The notes under the pieces were generated by a model. It was not told the DNA's origin, did not search any database, and was given only the letters and a program-made list of their open reading frames with translations. Shown one piece after another: positions 25,421 to 34,137 of a stretch of DNA of 64,000 nucleotides; position 1 is the first letter of the stretch; every line of letters starts with the position of its first letter. The stretch comes from Corallococcus silvisoli (lineage in GTDB: Bacteria > Myxococcota > Myxococcia > Myxococcales > Myxococcaceae), in NCBI RefSeq assembly GCF_009909145.1, contig NZ_JAAAPJ010000003.1:310001-374000 (forward strand), in the 5' to 3' direction. Position numbers and translations under genes: made by a program.

Positions 25421-27034
25421 CTACCGCCGCGCCGGCACCTCGATGCGGCAGACCGTCGCGGGCTCCAGCCGCCGCGACCGCATCCAGTTCTCCAGGGCCG
25501 CGTCCTGGCGCGCGGCGTCCTTCGCGTCGAAGCGGCGGTTGTCCTCCAGCTTCCAGCCCTGCGGATAGTTGCCGGAGTAGCCGTTCACCGTGGGCGTGCC
25601 CCGCTCCAGCGACGCCCAGACGGCATCCAGCTGGTACTTCCACTCCTGCGCCTCACCGGAAGTGGGCGCGTAGAAGAAGCTGCCGCAGGCCGAGGGCGGC
25701 CCGAGCCGGCTCGCCACCGCGTCCACGTCCGCGCGGGACTCGAAGCGATCATAGACGGGGCCCGAGAGCCCCTGCTCCAGCAGGCACAGCGCGCCCAGGC
25801 CCACCGCCAGCGCCGTGCGGCCCGCCTGGAGCCGCTGCTGGAGGAACAGGGCCAGCCCCACGCTCGCGGGCACCAGCAGCCACACGCCAATGCGAGCCAG
25901 GGCCCGGATGGCCGCCGCGCCGGGCACGCCGTGGAAGACGAGCCACCAGGGCGTGACCCCACCGGCGTAGCGCGAGGCCACGATGAGGGTGGCCACCGTC
26001 ACGACGAGCAGCACCCGCACCGCGGGCCGCGAGCGCGCCTGCCACAGGCCGATGCCCGCCAGGATGGGAGTGACGAAGCCAAGGCCCAGCCGGTGTTCCC
26101 ACGCCATGGGCATGCGCTGGAACTTGGAGAACGCGTTCGTCCAGCCATACAGCCAGCTGTCCTGGCCCACGTAGAACCAGCTCCAGATGCGCGGCACCAT
26201 GTGGGACACTTCGGAGAAGCTGCGCAGGCCCACCGAGCCAATGGCCTGGCGTGAGTGCAGGACCAGCGGCACCAGCAGCGCCAGCCCCACGACGCCGAAG
26301 CCCACGAGCGCCGGGAGGTGGAGGCGCAGCGCCGTCAGCAGCCGCCCGCGCGTGTCCGGGAACGCGAGCCCGGCGAGGAACGCCAGCAGCAGGAAGAAGA
26401 AGAGGAACCAGCCCCAGTAGAAGCCCGCGTAGAGCTGGGCCACGAACGCGCCCACCAGCAACCCGGCCCACGCCACCCCGCGCCGCCGGTCCGTCTCCGG
26501 CCGGGTCAGCGCCAGCACCGCGCCCACGGCCAGGAGCGAGAAGAACTGGCCTTCGAGCTGCGGATGGTTGAGCTGGTTGATGCGCGGCGCCCCCGCCGTG
26601 AAGAGCAGCGCGCCCACCACCGCGGGGCCCGCGCGCAGGCCGAACCCGCGCTTGAGCAGCCACACCGCCGCGGCGTAGTTCAACACCGCCATGCTGAGCG
26701 CCCACGCCTGCCAGGACAGGTCCGCGTTCAGCCCCAGCGCGCGCCACACCCAGTAGAAGGGCGCCACGCCCAGCAGCACGTCCGAGTACGCGGCGATGTT
26801 GGGCTCGGGGTGGAACATGGGCGGATCCCAGAAGCGCGCGTGCGCCGGATCCCCCGAGACGAAGCGCCACCCGTGCTCCAGCACGTAGTGGTTGAAGCGC
26901 ACGTCGCCCTCGTCCCCCTGCACCAGCCGCAGGCCGGACAGGATGGCGGGGTGGTGCGACAGCAACAGGGCCAGGATGCCGCCGGCGAGGACGAGCAGGG
27001 TGAAGCGGGTGCGTTCCGAGGCTGCGGTTTCCAT
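25421..27034 (-). CDS. Polytopic membrane protein, GT-C glycosyltransferase-like
   Basis: 537 residues with about ten hydrophobic helices. The first external loop has LVQGDEGDVRFNHYVLEH, where acidic residues and the following WDPP...EPN segment recall YfhO/PMT-like GT-C proteins. The soluble C-terminus (about 110 residues) is probably periplasmic. No defining motif was found. Start at 27034 (METAASERTRF) directly precedes the first helix. Convergent with the APE operon and 26 bases from its end, so not part of it. Confidence 0.7.
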   Translation of the reverse strand: METAASERTRFTLLVLAGGILALLLSHHPAILSGLRLVQGDEGDVRFNHYVLEHGWRFVSGDPAHARFWDPPMFHPEPNIAAYSDVLLGVAPFYWVWRALGLNADLSWQAWALSMAVLNYAAAVWLLKRGFGLRAGPAVVGALLFTAGAPRINQLNHPQLEGQFFSLLAVGAVLALTRPETDRRRGVAWAGLLVGAFVAQLYAGFYWGWFLFFFLLLAFLAGLAFPDTRGRLLTALRLHLPALVGFGVVGLALLVPLVLHSRQAIGSVGLRSFSEVSHMVPRIWSWFYVGQDSWLYGWTNAFSKFQRMPMAWEHRLGLGFVTPILAGIGLWQARSRPAVRVLLVVTVATLIVASRYAGGVTPWWLVFHGVPGAAAIRALARIGVWLLVPASVGLALFLQQRLQAGRTALAVGLGALCLLEQGLSGPVYDRFESRADVDAVASRLGPPSACGSFFYAPTSGEAQEWKYQLDAVWASLERGTPTVNGYSGNYPQGWKLEDNRRFDAKDAARQDAALENWMRSRRLEPATVCRIEVPARR

Positions 27035-27115
27035 GCGCGCCGGGAGCGTTAACACACCGGACAGGCCCGCTGGAACGACGGAGGGGCGCCTCGACGCGCC
27101 CCTCCTCGCCACCGC

Positions 27116-28723
27116 TCAGCGCACCGGCAGGTCCAGCCAGGACGGCCCCCCCAGCGACAGCGTCGCGCCGGTGGTGTTGGCGTCCAGGTAGAGCGGGTCC
27201 TCCGTGTCGACGACGAGGGCCAACCGGTGCAGCGCCGGGACGTCATAGGCCGTGGCCGGGAACACCAGGTCCAGGTCGAGCGGCATCCCCGGCGTGGCTC
27301 CCTTCCAGCTGAGGGGCACATGGATGATGAGCCCGCCAAAGTCGCCCACGAGATCGTACAGGTAGGCCACGACCGTCCCCGCGGAGGTGGAGGGTGTGAC
27401 GCGCAGGCGCAGCGTGGCGGAGCCCCGGATGGAGGTGCCGCGCGCCATGACGGGGGACGTCCAGACGCCCGCGTTGAGGCGGCTGACGCCCGGCAGCCAG
27501 ACCACGGGCGGGATGCCCGTCAGCGCCTGGAGCCCGTTGGTCAGCAGCACCACGCCCGCGTCGGCGGTGGTGTCGATGCCCGACCAGATCACCTTCGAGC
27601 TACCGCTCGTCGGAGCACCGCCCAGGGGGCCGGTGCCATCCAGCAGGCGGATGGCCCCCAGCCCATGGCGCTGCACCCCCGAGGAGATGCTGGCCCAGGA
27701 CGCATAGCCCTCCGCGGCGTTGGTGTTGGTGCGCAGCACCACGGGCGGCTCGCGGGAGATGCCGGTGTCCACGCCCGCCACGTATTGGTCCATCCAGCGC
27801 GTCACGCTGGTCCAGACGTGATTGGGGAGCCCCGCCAGGCCGGTGGCCTCCACGACGGCATGGTCGCCGGGGGCGAGCTCCAGGCGCTTGGGCCCGGTGA
27901 GCTGGCCGTAGAACGAGACGAGCTGGTTGGACGGAAAGAGGCTGTCGCCAAACGCGTTGGCCAGCAGGATGGCGGGCGCGTTCGCGTTGATCCGTTGGAC
28001 GTAGGTGGACGCCGAGCGCACCTTGCCCCAGGCGATGATCTCCTCGAGGTCGCGGTTGGCGTAGTAGTTGTCGATGGTCGTGCGCAGCTCCGCGCTGGGC
28101 CTGCCCAGCAGCCGGGAGGCGACATCCAGCAGCGCCACCGCCTGGGGCCGGCGGGTCTCCCCGCCAAACAGCGACGCCACCAGATCCGTCCAGCAGGAGA
28201 GCGCCGCGACCGCCTTCACCCGCGAGTCGAACCCGGAGACGATGAGGGAGATGCCCGCGCCATACGAGACCCCGGCGAGCCCGATGCGAGAGGCATCCGC
28301 CTGCGTGTTGGCGAGCATCCAGTCGATGACACGCGAGGCGTCAGCGATGTCCGCCGGGCCAGCGGTATCGATGCCCCCGCCCGAGGCCCAGAAGCCCCGC
28401 GGCGTGTAGGAGAGGGCCACATAGCCCCGTTGGGCCAGCGCATTCGCCTGGGCCAGATACTCCAGGTCGTTGAGCCCCCAGCTCGAGATGAAGATCACCG
28501 CGGGATGGGGGCCCGGCGTCGTCGGCGCGATGTAGTTGGCCTTGAGGACGGTGCCATCCCCCACCGTGATGTCGACGAACCGGAAGCCCGTGGTCGGCAG
28601 CCCCGCGAGCGCCGTGCGCGCCACCGTGGCCCGGAGGGGCAGCGCCGAACCCACGAGCGGCACGAGCAGGGACAGCAGGAGGACCGGCAATCGCAGGCAC
28701 CACGCAGGGAGTTTCCGCACCAT
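27116..28723 (-). CDS. Secreted alpha/beta hydrolase of the CocE/NonD (X-Pro dipeptidyl peptidase) type
   Basis: 535 residues with a Sec signal peptide (hydrophobic 10-30). Residues ~45-330 are an alpha/beta hydrolase: oxyanion segment FISSWGLN, nucleophile elbow GVSYG (Ser153), GDSLFP and GDHAVVE for the acid and histidine. Residues ~345-535 form a beta domain like the C-terminal domain of X-Pro dipeptidyl peptidases and CocE esterases (RGSATLRLRVTPST, PLSWKG). Likely an extracellular or periplasmic peptidase or esterase. Divergent from the M13 peptidase gene; a promoter is proposed at 28764-28793. Confidence 0.85.
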   Translation of the reverse strand: MVRKLPAWCLRLPVLLLSLLVPLVGSALPLRATVARTALAGLPTTGFRFVDITVGDGTVLKANYIAPTTPGPHPAVIFISSWGLNDLEYLAQANALAQRGYVALSYTPRGFWASGGGIDTAGPADIADASRVIDWMLANTQADASRIGLAGVSYGAGISLIVSGFDSRVKAVAALSCWTDLVASLFGGETRRPQAVALLDVASRLLGRPSAELRTTIDNYYANRDLEEIIAWGKVRSASTYVQRINANAPAILLANAFGDSLFPSNQLVSFYGQLTGPKRLELAPGDHAVVEATGLAGLPNHVWTSVTRWMDQYVAGVDTGISREPPVVLRTNTNAAEGYASWASISSGVQRHGLGAIRLLDGTGPLGGAPTSGSSKVIWSGIDTTADAGVVLLTNGLQALTGIPPVVWLPGVSRLNAGVWTSPVMARGTSIRGSATLRLRVTPSTSAGTVVAYLYDLVGDFGGLIIHVPLSWKGATPGMPLDLDLVFPATAYDVPALHRLALVVDTEDPLYLDANTTGATLSLGGPSWLDLPVR

Positions 28724-28763
28724 TGACGCACCTCGGAGGCGGCTGGGGGAGGAAGGCGCGAAC

Positions 28764-28793
28764 ACGATAGGGATGGGTTGATTTTCCAGTCAA
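28764..28793 (-). promoter_or_regulatory. Candidate sigma-70 promoter for the secreted hydrolase gene
   Basis: On the minus strand: TTGACT (28793-28788), an 18-base spacer, TATCGT (28769-28764), giving a leader of about 35 bases. It lies in a locally AT-rich stretch, unusual in this genome. Confidence 0.5.
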
Positions 28794-29118
28794 CGGACAG
28801 ACACGAATTAAAAGCACTTCATTCAAATCATGACTTCTCCGTCCGCCTTGCGGGTGTGCGGTCGGCGCTTCCATGTCTGTTCAAGGGCGACCCCGTCCGG
28901 TGAGCCGCCGGCTGTGATTGCCGGAGCCCCGGGTCCAGGCTCCGCGGTCCGTCCGTCCGGTCCCACGGGGCCCGGAGCGCTGCACCTCCGTGGAAGCGCC
29001 GCGGCAGGGAACGCGGGCGGAACGCAATGGCCGGGATGAAACCCGCGTTTGTGCTGTTGGCGACGCGCCCGTGTGCGCCAGAGTACGTCACCCCGTTCGG
29101 GCCCATCCAGGAGTCTCC
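28794..29118. other. Divergent control region between hydrolase and M13 peptidase genes
   Basis: No gene is supported. An AT-rich part (about 28800-28840) sits next to the minus-strand promoter. The plus-strand promoter for the peptidase gene should also be here but was not pinned down. Confidence 0.5.
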
Positions 29119-31269
29119 ATGTCGTTTCGTTCCAGACCGCCGTTTGGCGCCGCGCGCATGACGTTCGGCGTCTGCGCGTCCGCGCTCATCACCGCATGCG
29201 CGTCCTCCGCGACCGCGGAGAAGACCCCGCCGCCGACGCAGGCCGCCACCACCCCAGCCCCGGCGCCCGCGCCCCAGCCCAAGCCCTACTTCGGGACCTT
29301 CGGCGTCGACACGCCGGGCATGGACACCTCCGTGGCGCCGGGCGACGACTTCTACCGCTACGTCAACGGCAAGTGGGTGGACACCACGGAGATCCCTCCC
29401 GACCGCTCCGCCTACGGCATGTTCACGCGGCTGGCCGAGGACGCTTCTCAGCAGACGCGCGCGCTGCTGGAGGCCGCCGCGCAGTCGGACGCCGCCCCCG
29501 GCACCGAGGACCGCAAGCTGGGTGACTACTACGCCAGCTTCATGGACGAGGCCACCATCGAGGCCCGCGGCGCGACCCCGCTCAAGCCGCGGCTGGACGC
29601 CATCGCCGCCGTCGCCAACCGCAAGGACCTGGCCACGCTGCTGGGCACCACCCTGCGCAGCGACGTGGATCCGCTCAACACCGGGCAGAGCACCACGGAG
29701 CGCCTGCTGGGCCTCTGGGTGGCGGAGGACCTGAACGACCCCAGCCGCTATGCCGCCTACATCCTCCAGGGCGGCCTGGGCCTGCCGGACCGCGACTTCT
29801 ACCTGAAGGACACGCCGCGCTTCAAAGAGGTGCGGGAGAAGTACCAGCAGCACATCGCCGCGCAGCTGAAGAACGCGGGCATCGCCGACGCCGACGCGAA
29901 GGCGCGCGCCATCTACGGCCTGGAGGTGAAGATCGCCAAGGTCCACTGGGCCGCGCAGGACACGCAGGACGTGGCCAAGGTGAACAACCCCTGGAAGCAG
30001 GCGGACTTCGCGCGCAAGGCGCCCGGGCTGGACTGGACGGCGTACTTCGCGAGCGCGGGCCTCGCGCCCCAGAAGGACTTCATCGTCTGGCAGCCCAGCG
30101 CCATCACCGGCATCGCGAAGCTCGTGGGCAGCGAGCCGCTGCCGGTGTGGAAGGACTACCTCGCCTTCCACGCCATCATGCGCGGCGCGCCGTTCCTGTC
30201 GAAGGCCTTCGTGGACACCAGCTTCGACTTCAGCGGCAAGACGCTGTCCGGCGCGCAGCAGCTGCGCGAGCGCTGGAAGCGCGGCGTGGACTTCACCAAC
30301 GGCGCCATGGGCGAGGCCGTGGGCAAGCGCTACGTGGCGAAGCACTTCCCGCCGGAGGCCAAGGCCGAGGCGGACGTGATGGTGCGCAACATCCTGGCCG
30401 CGCTGGGCCGCCACATCGACGCGCTGGAGTGGATGTCGCCGGAGACCAAGGCCCGCGCCAAGGAGAAGCTGGGCACGGTGCAGGTGGGCATCGGGCATCC
30501 GGAGACGTGGCTCGACTACTCCGCGCTGGAGGTCATCCAGGGGGACGCCTTCGGCAACGCAGAGCGCGCCAGCCTCTTCGAGCACCACCGCAACGTCGCC
30601 AAGCTGGGCAAGCCCGTGGACCGGCTGGAGTGGTTCATGACGCCGCAGGAGGTCAACGCGCTCAACTCGCCGCAGCAGAACTCCATCATCTTCCCGGCCG
30701 CCATCCTCCAGCCGCCCTTCTTCGATCCGAACGCGGATCCGGCCGTGAACTACGGCGGCATCGGCTCCGTCATCGGCCATGAAATCGTCCACAGCTTCGA
30801 TGACGTGGGCGCGCAGTTCGACGCGAAGGGCAAGCTGTCCAACTGGTGGACGCCCAAGGACCTGGCGCAGTTCAAGGCCGCGGGGCAGGCGCTGGCCGCC
30901 CAGTTCGACGCCTACAAGCCCCTGCCGGACATGAACGTGAACGGCGAGCTGACGCTGGGTGAGAACATCGCCGACGTGGCGGGTGTCTCCATCGCGCACG
31001 ACGCGTACGTGATGTCGCTCGCCGGCCAGCCCGCCCCCACGCTGGACGGCTTCACGGGCGAGCAGCGCTTCTTCCTGGGCTTCGCCCAGGTGTGGCGCAA
31101 CAAGTTCCGGGAGCCGCTGCTGCGCCGGCTGCTCGTGACGGATGGGCACTCGCCCGGCATGTACCGCGCGGCCACCGTGCGCAACCTGGACGCGTGGTAC
31201 CCCGCCTTCGACGTGAAGCCCGGCCAGGGCCTCTTCCTCACGCCGGAGAAGCGCGTGAAGGTCTGGTAG
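29119..31269 (+). CDS. M13 family zinc metallopeptidase (PepO/neprilysin-like) lipoprotein
   Basis: 716 residues. Lipoprotein signal with box ITAC near residue 27 followed by a Pro/Ala linker, so it is probably anchored to a membrane. The M13 N-terminal domain starts at DTSVAPGDDFYRYVNGKW. The catalytic domain has HEIVH (His554, Glu555, His558), GENIADVAG with third zinc ligand Glu615, the substrate segment NALNSPQQNSIIFPAAIL and the C-terminal YRAATVRNLDAWYPAFDV. All catalytic residues are intact. AGGAG lies 7 bases upstream of the ATG. It should cleave short peptides outside the cytoplasm. Confidence 0.94.
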   Translation: MSFRSRPPFGAARMTFGVCASALITACASSATAEKTPPPTQAATTPAPAPAPQPKPYFGTFGVDTPGMDTSVAPGDDFYRYVNGKWVDTTEIPPDRSAYGMFTRLAEDASQQTRALLEAAAQSDAAPGTEDRKLGDYYASFMDEATIEARGATPLKPRLDAIAAVANRKDLATLLGTTLRSDVDPLNTGQSTTERLLGLWVAEDLNDPSRYAAYILQGGLGLPDRDFYLKDTPRFKEVREKYQQHIAAQLKNAGIADADAKARAIYGLEVKIAKVHWAAQDTQDVAKVNNPWKQADFARKAPGLDWTAYFASAGLAPQKDFIVWQPSAITGIAKLVGSEPLPVWKDYLAFHAIMRGAPFLSKAFVDTSFDFSGKTLSGAQQLRERWKRGVDFTNGAMGEAVGKRYVAKHFPPEAKAEADVMVRNILAALGRHIDALEWMSPETKARAKEKLGTVQVGIGHPETWLDYSALEVIQGDAFGNAERASLFEHHRNVAKLGKPVDRLEWFMTPQEVNALNSPQQNSIIFPAAILQPPFFDPNADPAVNYGGIGSVIGHEIVHSFDDVGAQFDAKGKLSNWWTPKDLAQFKAAGQALAAQFDAYKPLPDMNVNGELTLGENIADVAGVSIAHDAYVMSLAGQPAPTLDGFTGEQRFFLGFAQVWRNKFREPLLRRLLVTDGHSPGMYRAATVRNLDAWYPAFDVKPGQGLFLTPEKRVKVW

Positions 31270-31352
31270 TCCCGCTCCACCTGCACCGGGCGCACGAAGG
31301 CCGTGCGTCCGGTGCACTGGTGCCGGAGCAGGCGCGGGCGCACGGTGAGGGC

Positions 31353-32024
31353 ATGACCTCGACCCTGCACTCGCCCCCCGTCGCCACCCTGCTCACCCAC
31401 CTCTTCGCCGACGCGCGCAAGACGGACGCCGCCGTGCTCGCGCCCTTCAGCGCCCTCTCTCCCGAGGCGCGGGCGGACGCGCTGCACCGCGACCCGCGCG
31501 CCTTCTACGCCAGCGTCGCGGAGGCCTACCTGCCGGTGTCGGAGGAGCTGGGCCGGCTGCTCTACGCGCTCACCCTCGCGCGGCGCGCGAGGACGGTGGT
31601 GGAGTTCGGCACGTCGTTCGGCCTCTCCACCCTCCACCTCGCGGCGGCGCTGCGCGACAGCGGCGGCGGGCGCCTCATCACCACGGAGTACGAACCCGCG
31701 AAGGTGCGCCGCGCGAAGGAGCACCTCACCCGCGCGGGGCTCGTGGACCTGGTGGAGTTCCGCGAGGGCGACGCGATGGAGACGCTTCGCCACGACATGC
31801 CGGACGGCATCGACCTGGTGCTCTTCGACGGCGCCAAGCCGCTCTACCTGCCGCTGCTCCGACTGCTGGAGCCCAGGCTTGGCCCCGGCGCCATCCTGGT
31901 CGCGGACAACGTGCGGATGAGCCCGGACTTCGCGGCCCACGTCGCGCGGCCGGAGCACGGCTACATCCCGGTGGCCCTGCCCTGGGAGGACGACGACTGC
32001 CTCTTCGCCGTGCGCGTCGGGTGA
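31353..32024 (+). CDS. Class I SAM-dependent O-methyltransferase (first of two)
   Basis: 223 residues of the O-methyltransferase_3 (COMT/caffeoyl-CoA-like) fold: TVVEFGTSFGLSTLHLA for SAM binding, TTEYEPAKVRRAKEHL, DLVLFDGAK. Substrate unknown. It is on the same strand as the LysR gene downstream. Its last 54 bases (31971-32024) are repeated at 33144-33197, because a tandem duplication breakpoint falls inside the gene; the gene itself is whole. Confidence 0.88.
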   Translation: MTSTLHSPPVATLLTHLFADARKTDAAVLAPFSALSPEARADALHRDPRAFYASVAEAYLPVSEELGRLLYALTLARRARTVVEFGTSFGLSTLHLAAALRDSGGGRLITTEYEPAKVRRAKEHLTRAGLVDLVEFREGDAMETLRHDMPDGIDLVLFDGAKPLYLPLLRLLEPRLGPGAILVADNVRMSPDFAAHVARPEHGYIPVALPWEDDDCLFAVRVG

Positions 32025-32040
32025 AGGCCCCACGGCTGGG

Positions 32041-33079
32041 ATGAGGCCCATGGCGGACCTGGACCTCGACCCGCTCGTGGCGCTCGCTGCCCTCCCGCGC
32101 GTGGGCAGCGAGACGCGTGGACCAGGCTCGCCATCCTCAAGGCATTGCTCGAGGAGAGACAGTCCCGGGCGCCGTCCACGACTCCACGACGCGACGGCAC
32201 GAAGAGAGACTATTCCCGCTCTGCGTCGGCCGTGACGGAGCTGCAACCTGCCGTGCAGCTGATTTTCGCTGATGCACAGGCCACGGTACACGTGACACCG
32301 GCAGCACCCGAGCTTGGACAGCGACTGGTGCACGTCGCGTACTTTCGGTTGCATGCGTCCGTACACGCGGAAGCGGCCTCAACAGGGCCGCCCGCTTCGT
32401 CCGTGTCCGCTGCCGCATCGGGACCGCACCCTGCCGCGAAGAGCACCGTTCCAAGCATCGCCAACAACTTCATCCGCCTGTCCATGTCGCAACCTCCCTA
32501 TGGGAAAAGAACGCTCGCTTCATTTGGGATGACAATTCCGCCCCCGTCGTCGACTCCCGTGGGGCTGGGCCAGAGCCGCCCTCACGCAAGGCTGAATCAC
32601 GGCGGTGCCCATCCAGGACCCGGCCACTGCGTGATGGGCGTGCATGGGATGCGCACAACGATCCGCCGGGCCAGGCTGCCCATGCACTCGAGGAGAAAGA
32701 GGGAACGGGCCCGACGACGTCCCAAAAAATCCCTGGAGACCTCCGCGCACGCTCATCCGAAGCCCTGGAGCGCCTCGCCCGCGCCGGACATGTCGTGGTA
32801 TCGCGGAGGGTCGGCTGCGCACGCCGCTGAACGCCGTGCTGGAGGAGCATGGCCACGAACACCGGGTGACGGCGGTGGTGCCCAACCTGCTCGTCGTGGC
32901 GGCCCACGGCGGGTTCGCGCGCCGTCCCCACGCGGATGCCCCTCAGGGAGAAGCCCGAGCCCCTACCGCCGCTCCCCATCGTCGCCGCGCAGGTGTGTCA
33001 TCCCCGCTTCGACCGCGCTCCCGCGCACATCCGACCGCTCCGGTCCGTGAAGGCGCTCCGCCGCGAACCGCGCCGCTCC
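32041..33079 (+). pseudogene. Decayed LysR regulator copy, interrupted
   Basis: The first ~23 codons (MRPMADLDLDPLVALAALPR...) match the intact LysR gene at 33214 (MGPMAGLDLNLLVALDALLR). After ~32110 the match stops and the frame runs into unrelated sequence. The 3' part resumes near 32771 (RAGHVVVSR-like region, EEHGHEHRVTAVVPNL, FDRAPAHIRPL) but is shifted in frame and lacks ~35 bases that the intact copy has. It cannot make a working regulator. Confidence 0.75.
32210..32485 (-). CDS. Small cysteine-rich lipoprotein inside the decayed LysR copy
   Basis: 91 residues. Type II signal MKLLAMLGTVLFAAGC (box AAGC), then an acidic linker and a compact domain with eight cysteines (CTDACNRKYATCTSRC, then three more). 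AGGGAGG lies ~7 bases before the ATG at 32485, so it looks expressed; an internal ATG at 32473 is possible. It lies antisense within the segment that replaced the middle of the LysR remnant. The cysteine pattern suggests a disulphide-bonded surface protein; no function is recognised. Confidence 0.75.
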   Translation of the reverse strand: MDRRMKLLAMLGTVLFAAGCGPDAAADTDEAGGPVEAASACTDACNRKYATCTSRCPSSGAAGVTCTVACASAKISCTAGCSSVTADAERE

Positions 33080-33149
33080 TCAGCTCACGACGAGCGCGAG
33101 GCTGAAGCCGTCGTGGCCCTTGCTGCCCACCGTCCGCGCGGTGGTGGCC
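33080..33149 (-). pseudogene. 3' fragment of the second methyltransferase gene (duplication scar)
   Basis: Matches 34127-34196, the last ~23 codons of the second methyltransferase gene (SLALV-type ending), at offset 1047 with scattered base changes. It has no start and is a by-product of the duplication. Confidence 0.75.
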
Positions 33150-33197
33150 CTGTCCTGGGAGGACGACGACTGCCTCTTCGCCGTGCGCGCCCCGTGA
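33144..33197 (+). pseudogene. 3' fragment of the first methyltransferase gene (duplication scar)
   Basis: Matches 31971-32024, the last 18 codons (WEDDDCLFAVR ending) with stop at 33195-33197. It lies just upstream of the intact LysR gene, as the original gene lay upstream of the ancestral one. Confidence 0.8.
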
Positions 33198-33213
33198 AGC
33201 CCCCACGATTAGG

Positions 33214-34137
33214 ATGGGGCCGATGGCTGGCCTGGACCTCAACCTGCTCGTGGCGCTCGATGCCCTCCTGCGCGAGGGCAGCGTGGCGCGCGCCGCTGAA
33301 CGGCTGAACCTGAGCGCGCCGGCCATGAGCCGCACGCTCACGCGCATCCGGACCGCCCTGGGGGACCCCGTGCTGGTGCGCGCGGGCCAGGGACTGGTGC
33401 CCACGCCCCGCGCCCTGGCCCTGCGGGAACAGGTGCGCGCCGTGGTGCGGGACGCCACGGCGCTGCTCTCTCCCGGGACGCCCACCGCGCCGGAGCGCCT
33501 GACGCGCACGCTGACGCTGCGGGTGAACGACGGCGTCATCCCGCTGCTGGGCAATGCGCTCTACCAGCGGGCACGCGAAGAGGCCCCGGGCCTCACGCTG
33601 CGCTTCGTCGCGGAGGGCACGGAGGACGTGGAGTCCCTGCGCGACGGCGAGGTGGACCTGGACATCGGCGTGCAGGGCGCGCTGGGCCCGGAGATCCGCG
33701 TGCAGCGGCTGGGTGAGGAGCCCTCCGTCTGCCTGGTGGGGCGCGCGTCTCCGCTCGCGAAGGGGCGGATGACGCTGGAGCGCTTCGCCCGCGCGGAGCA
33801 TGTCGTGGTGTCGCGGCGGGGCCGGCTGCGCACGCCCCTGGACGCCGTGCTGGAGGAGCACGGCCACGAACGCCGGGTGACGGCGGTGGTGCCCAACCTG
33901 CTCGCCGCGGCGGCCCTCGTCGCGCGGACCGGGGCCCTGGCCGTGGTCAACGGCGGGTTCGCGCGCGCCGTCTCCACGCTGATGCCCGTCAGGGAGCGGC
34001 CCGTGCCCCTGCCGCTGTCCCCCATCGTCGTCGCGCAGGTGTGGCATCCCCGCTTCGACCGCGATCCCGCGCACGTCTGGCTGCGCCGGACCGTGAAGGC
34101 GCTCTGCGACGAACCGCGCCGCCTCCTCAGCCCGTGA
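33214..34137 (+). CDS. LysR family transcriptional regulator (intact copy)
   Basis: 307 residues. Winged helix at ~8-68 (LNLLVALDALLREGSVARAAERL, SAPAMSRTLTRIRTALGDPVLVR, shown in parts) and a LysR substrate-binding domain from ~95 (LRVNDGVIPLLG, DLDIGVQGALGPEIRVQRL). Effector unknown. ATG at 33214 or 33223. It lies between two O-methyltransferase genes, the second convergent with it and overlapping by 11 bases; the ancestral order suggests it controls one or both. Its upstream DNA is now the duplication junction and decayed copy, so its control region may have changed. Confidence 0.9.
   Translation: MGPMAGLDLNLLVALDALLREGSVARAAERLNLSAPAMSRTLTRIRTALGDPVLVRAGQGLVPTPRALALREQVRAVVRDATALLSPGTPTAPERLTRTLTLRVNDGVIPLLGNALYQRAREEAPGLTLRFVAEGTEDVESLRDGEVDLDIGVQGALGPEIRVQRLGEEPSVCLVGRASPLAKGRMTLERFARAEHVVVSRRGRLRTPLDAVLEEHGHERRVTAVVPNLLAAAALVARTGALAVVNGGFARAVSTLMPVRERPVPLPLSPIVVAQVWHPRFDRDPAHVWLRRTVKALCDEPRRLLSP

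Larger units (their letters stand above)
31968..33149. repeat. Tandem duplication, left (decayed) copy
   Basis: Starts inside the first methyltransferase gene and ends with a fragment of the second. Bases 31971-32110 match 33144-33283 at a constant offset of 1173. Bases 32771-33149 match 33781-34196 at offsets of 1010 falling to 1047 after a ~35-base deletion. The middle, about 32112-32765, has no visible match in the right copy. Confidence 0.8.
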
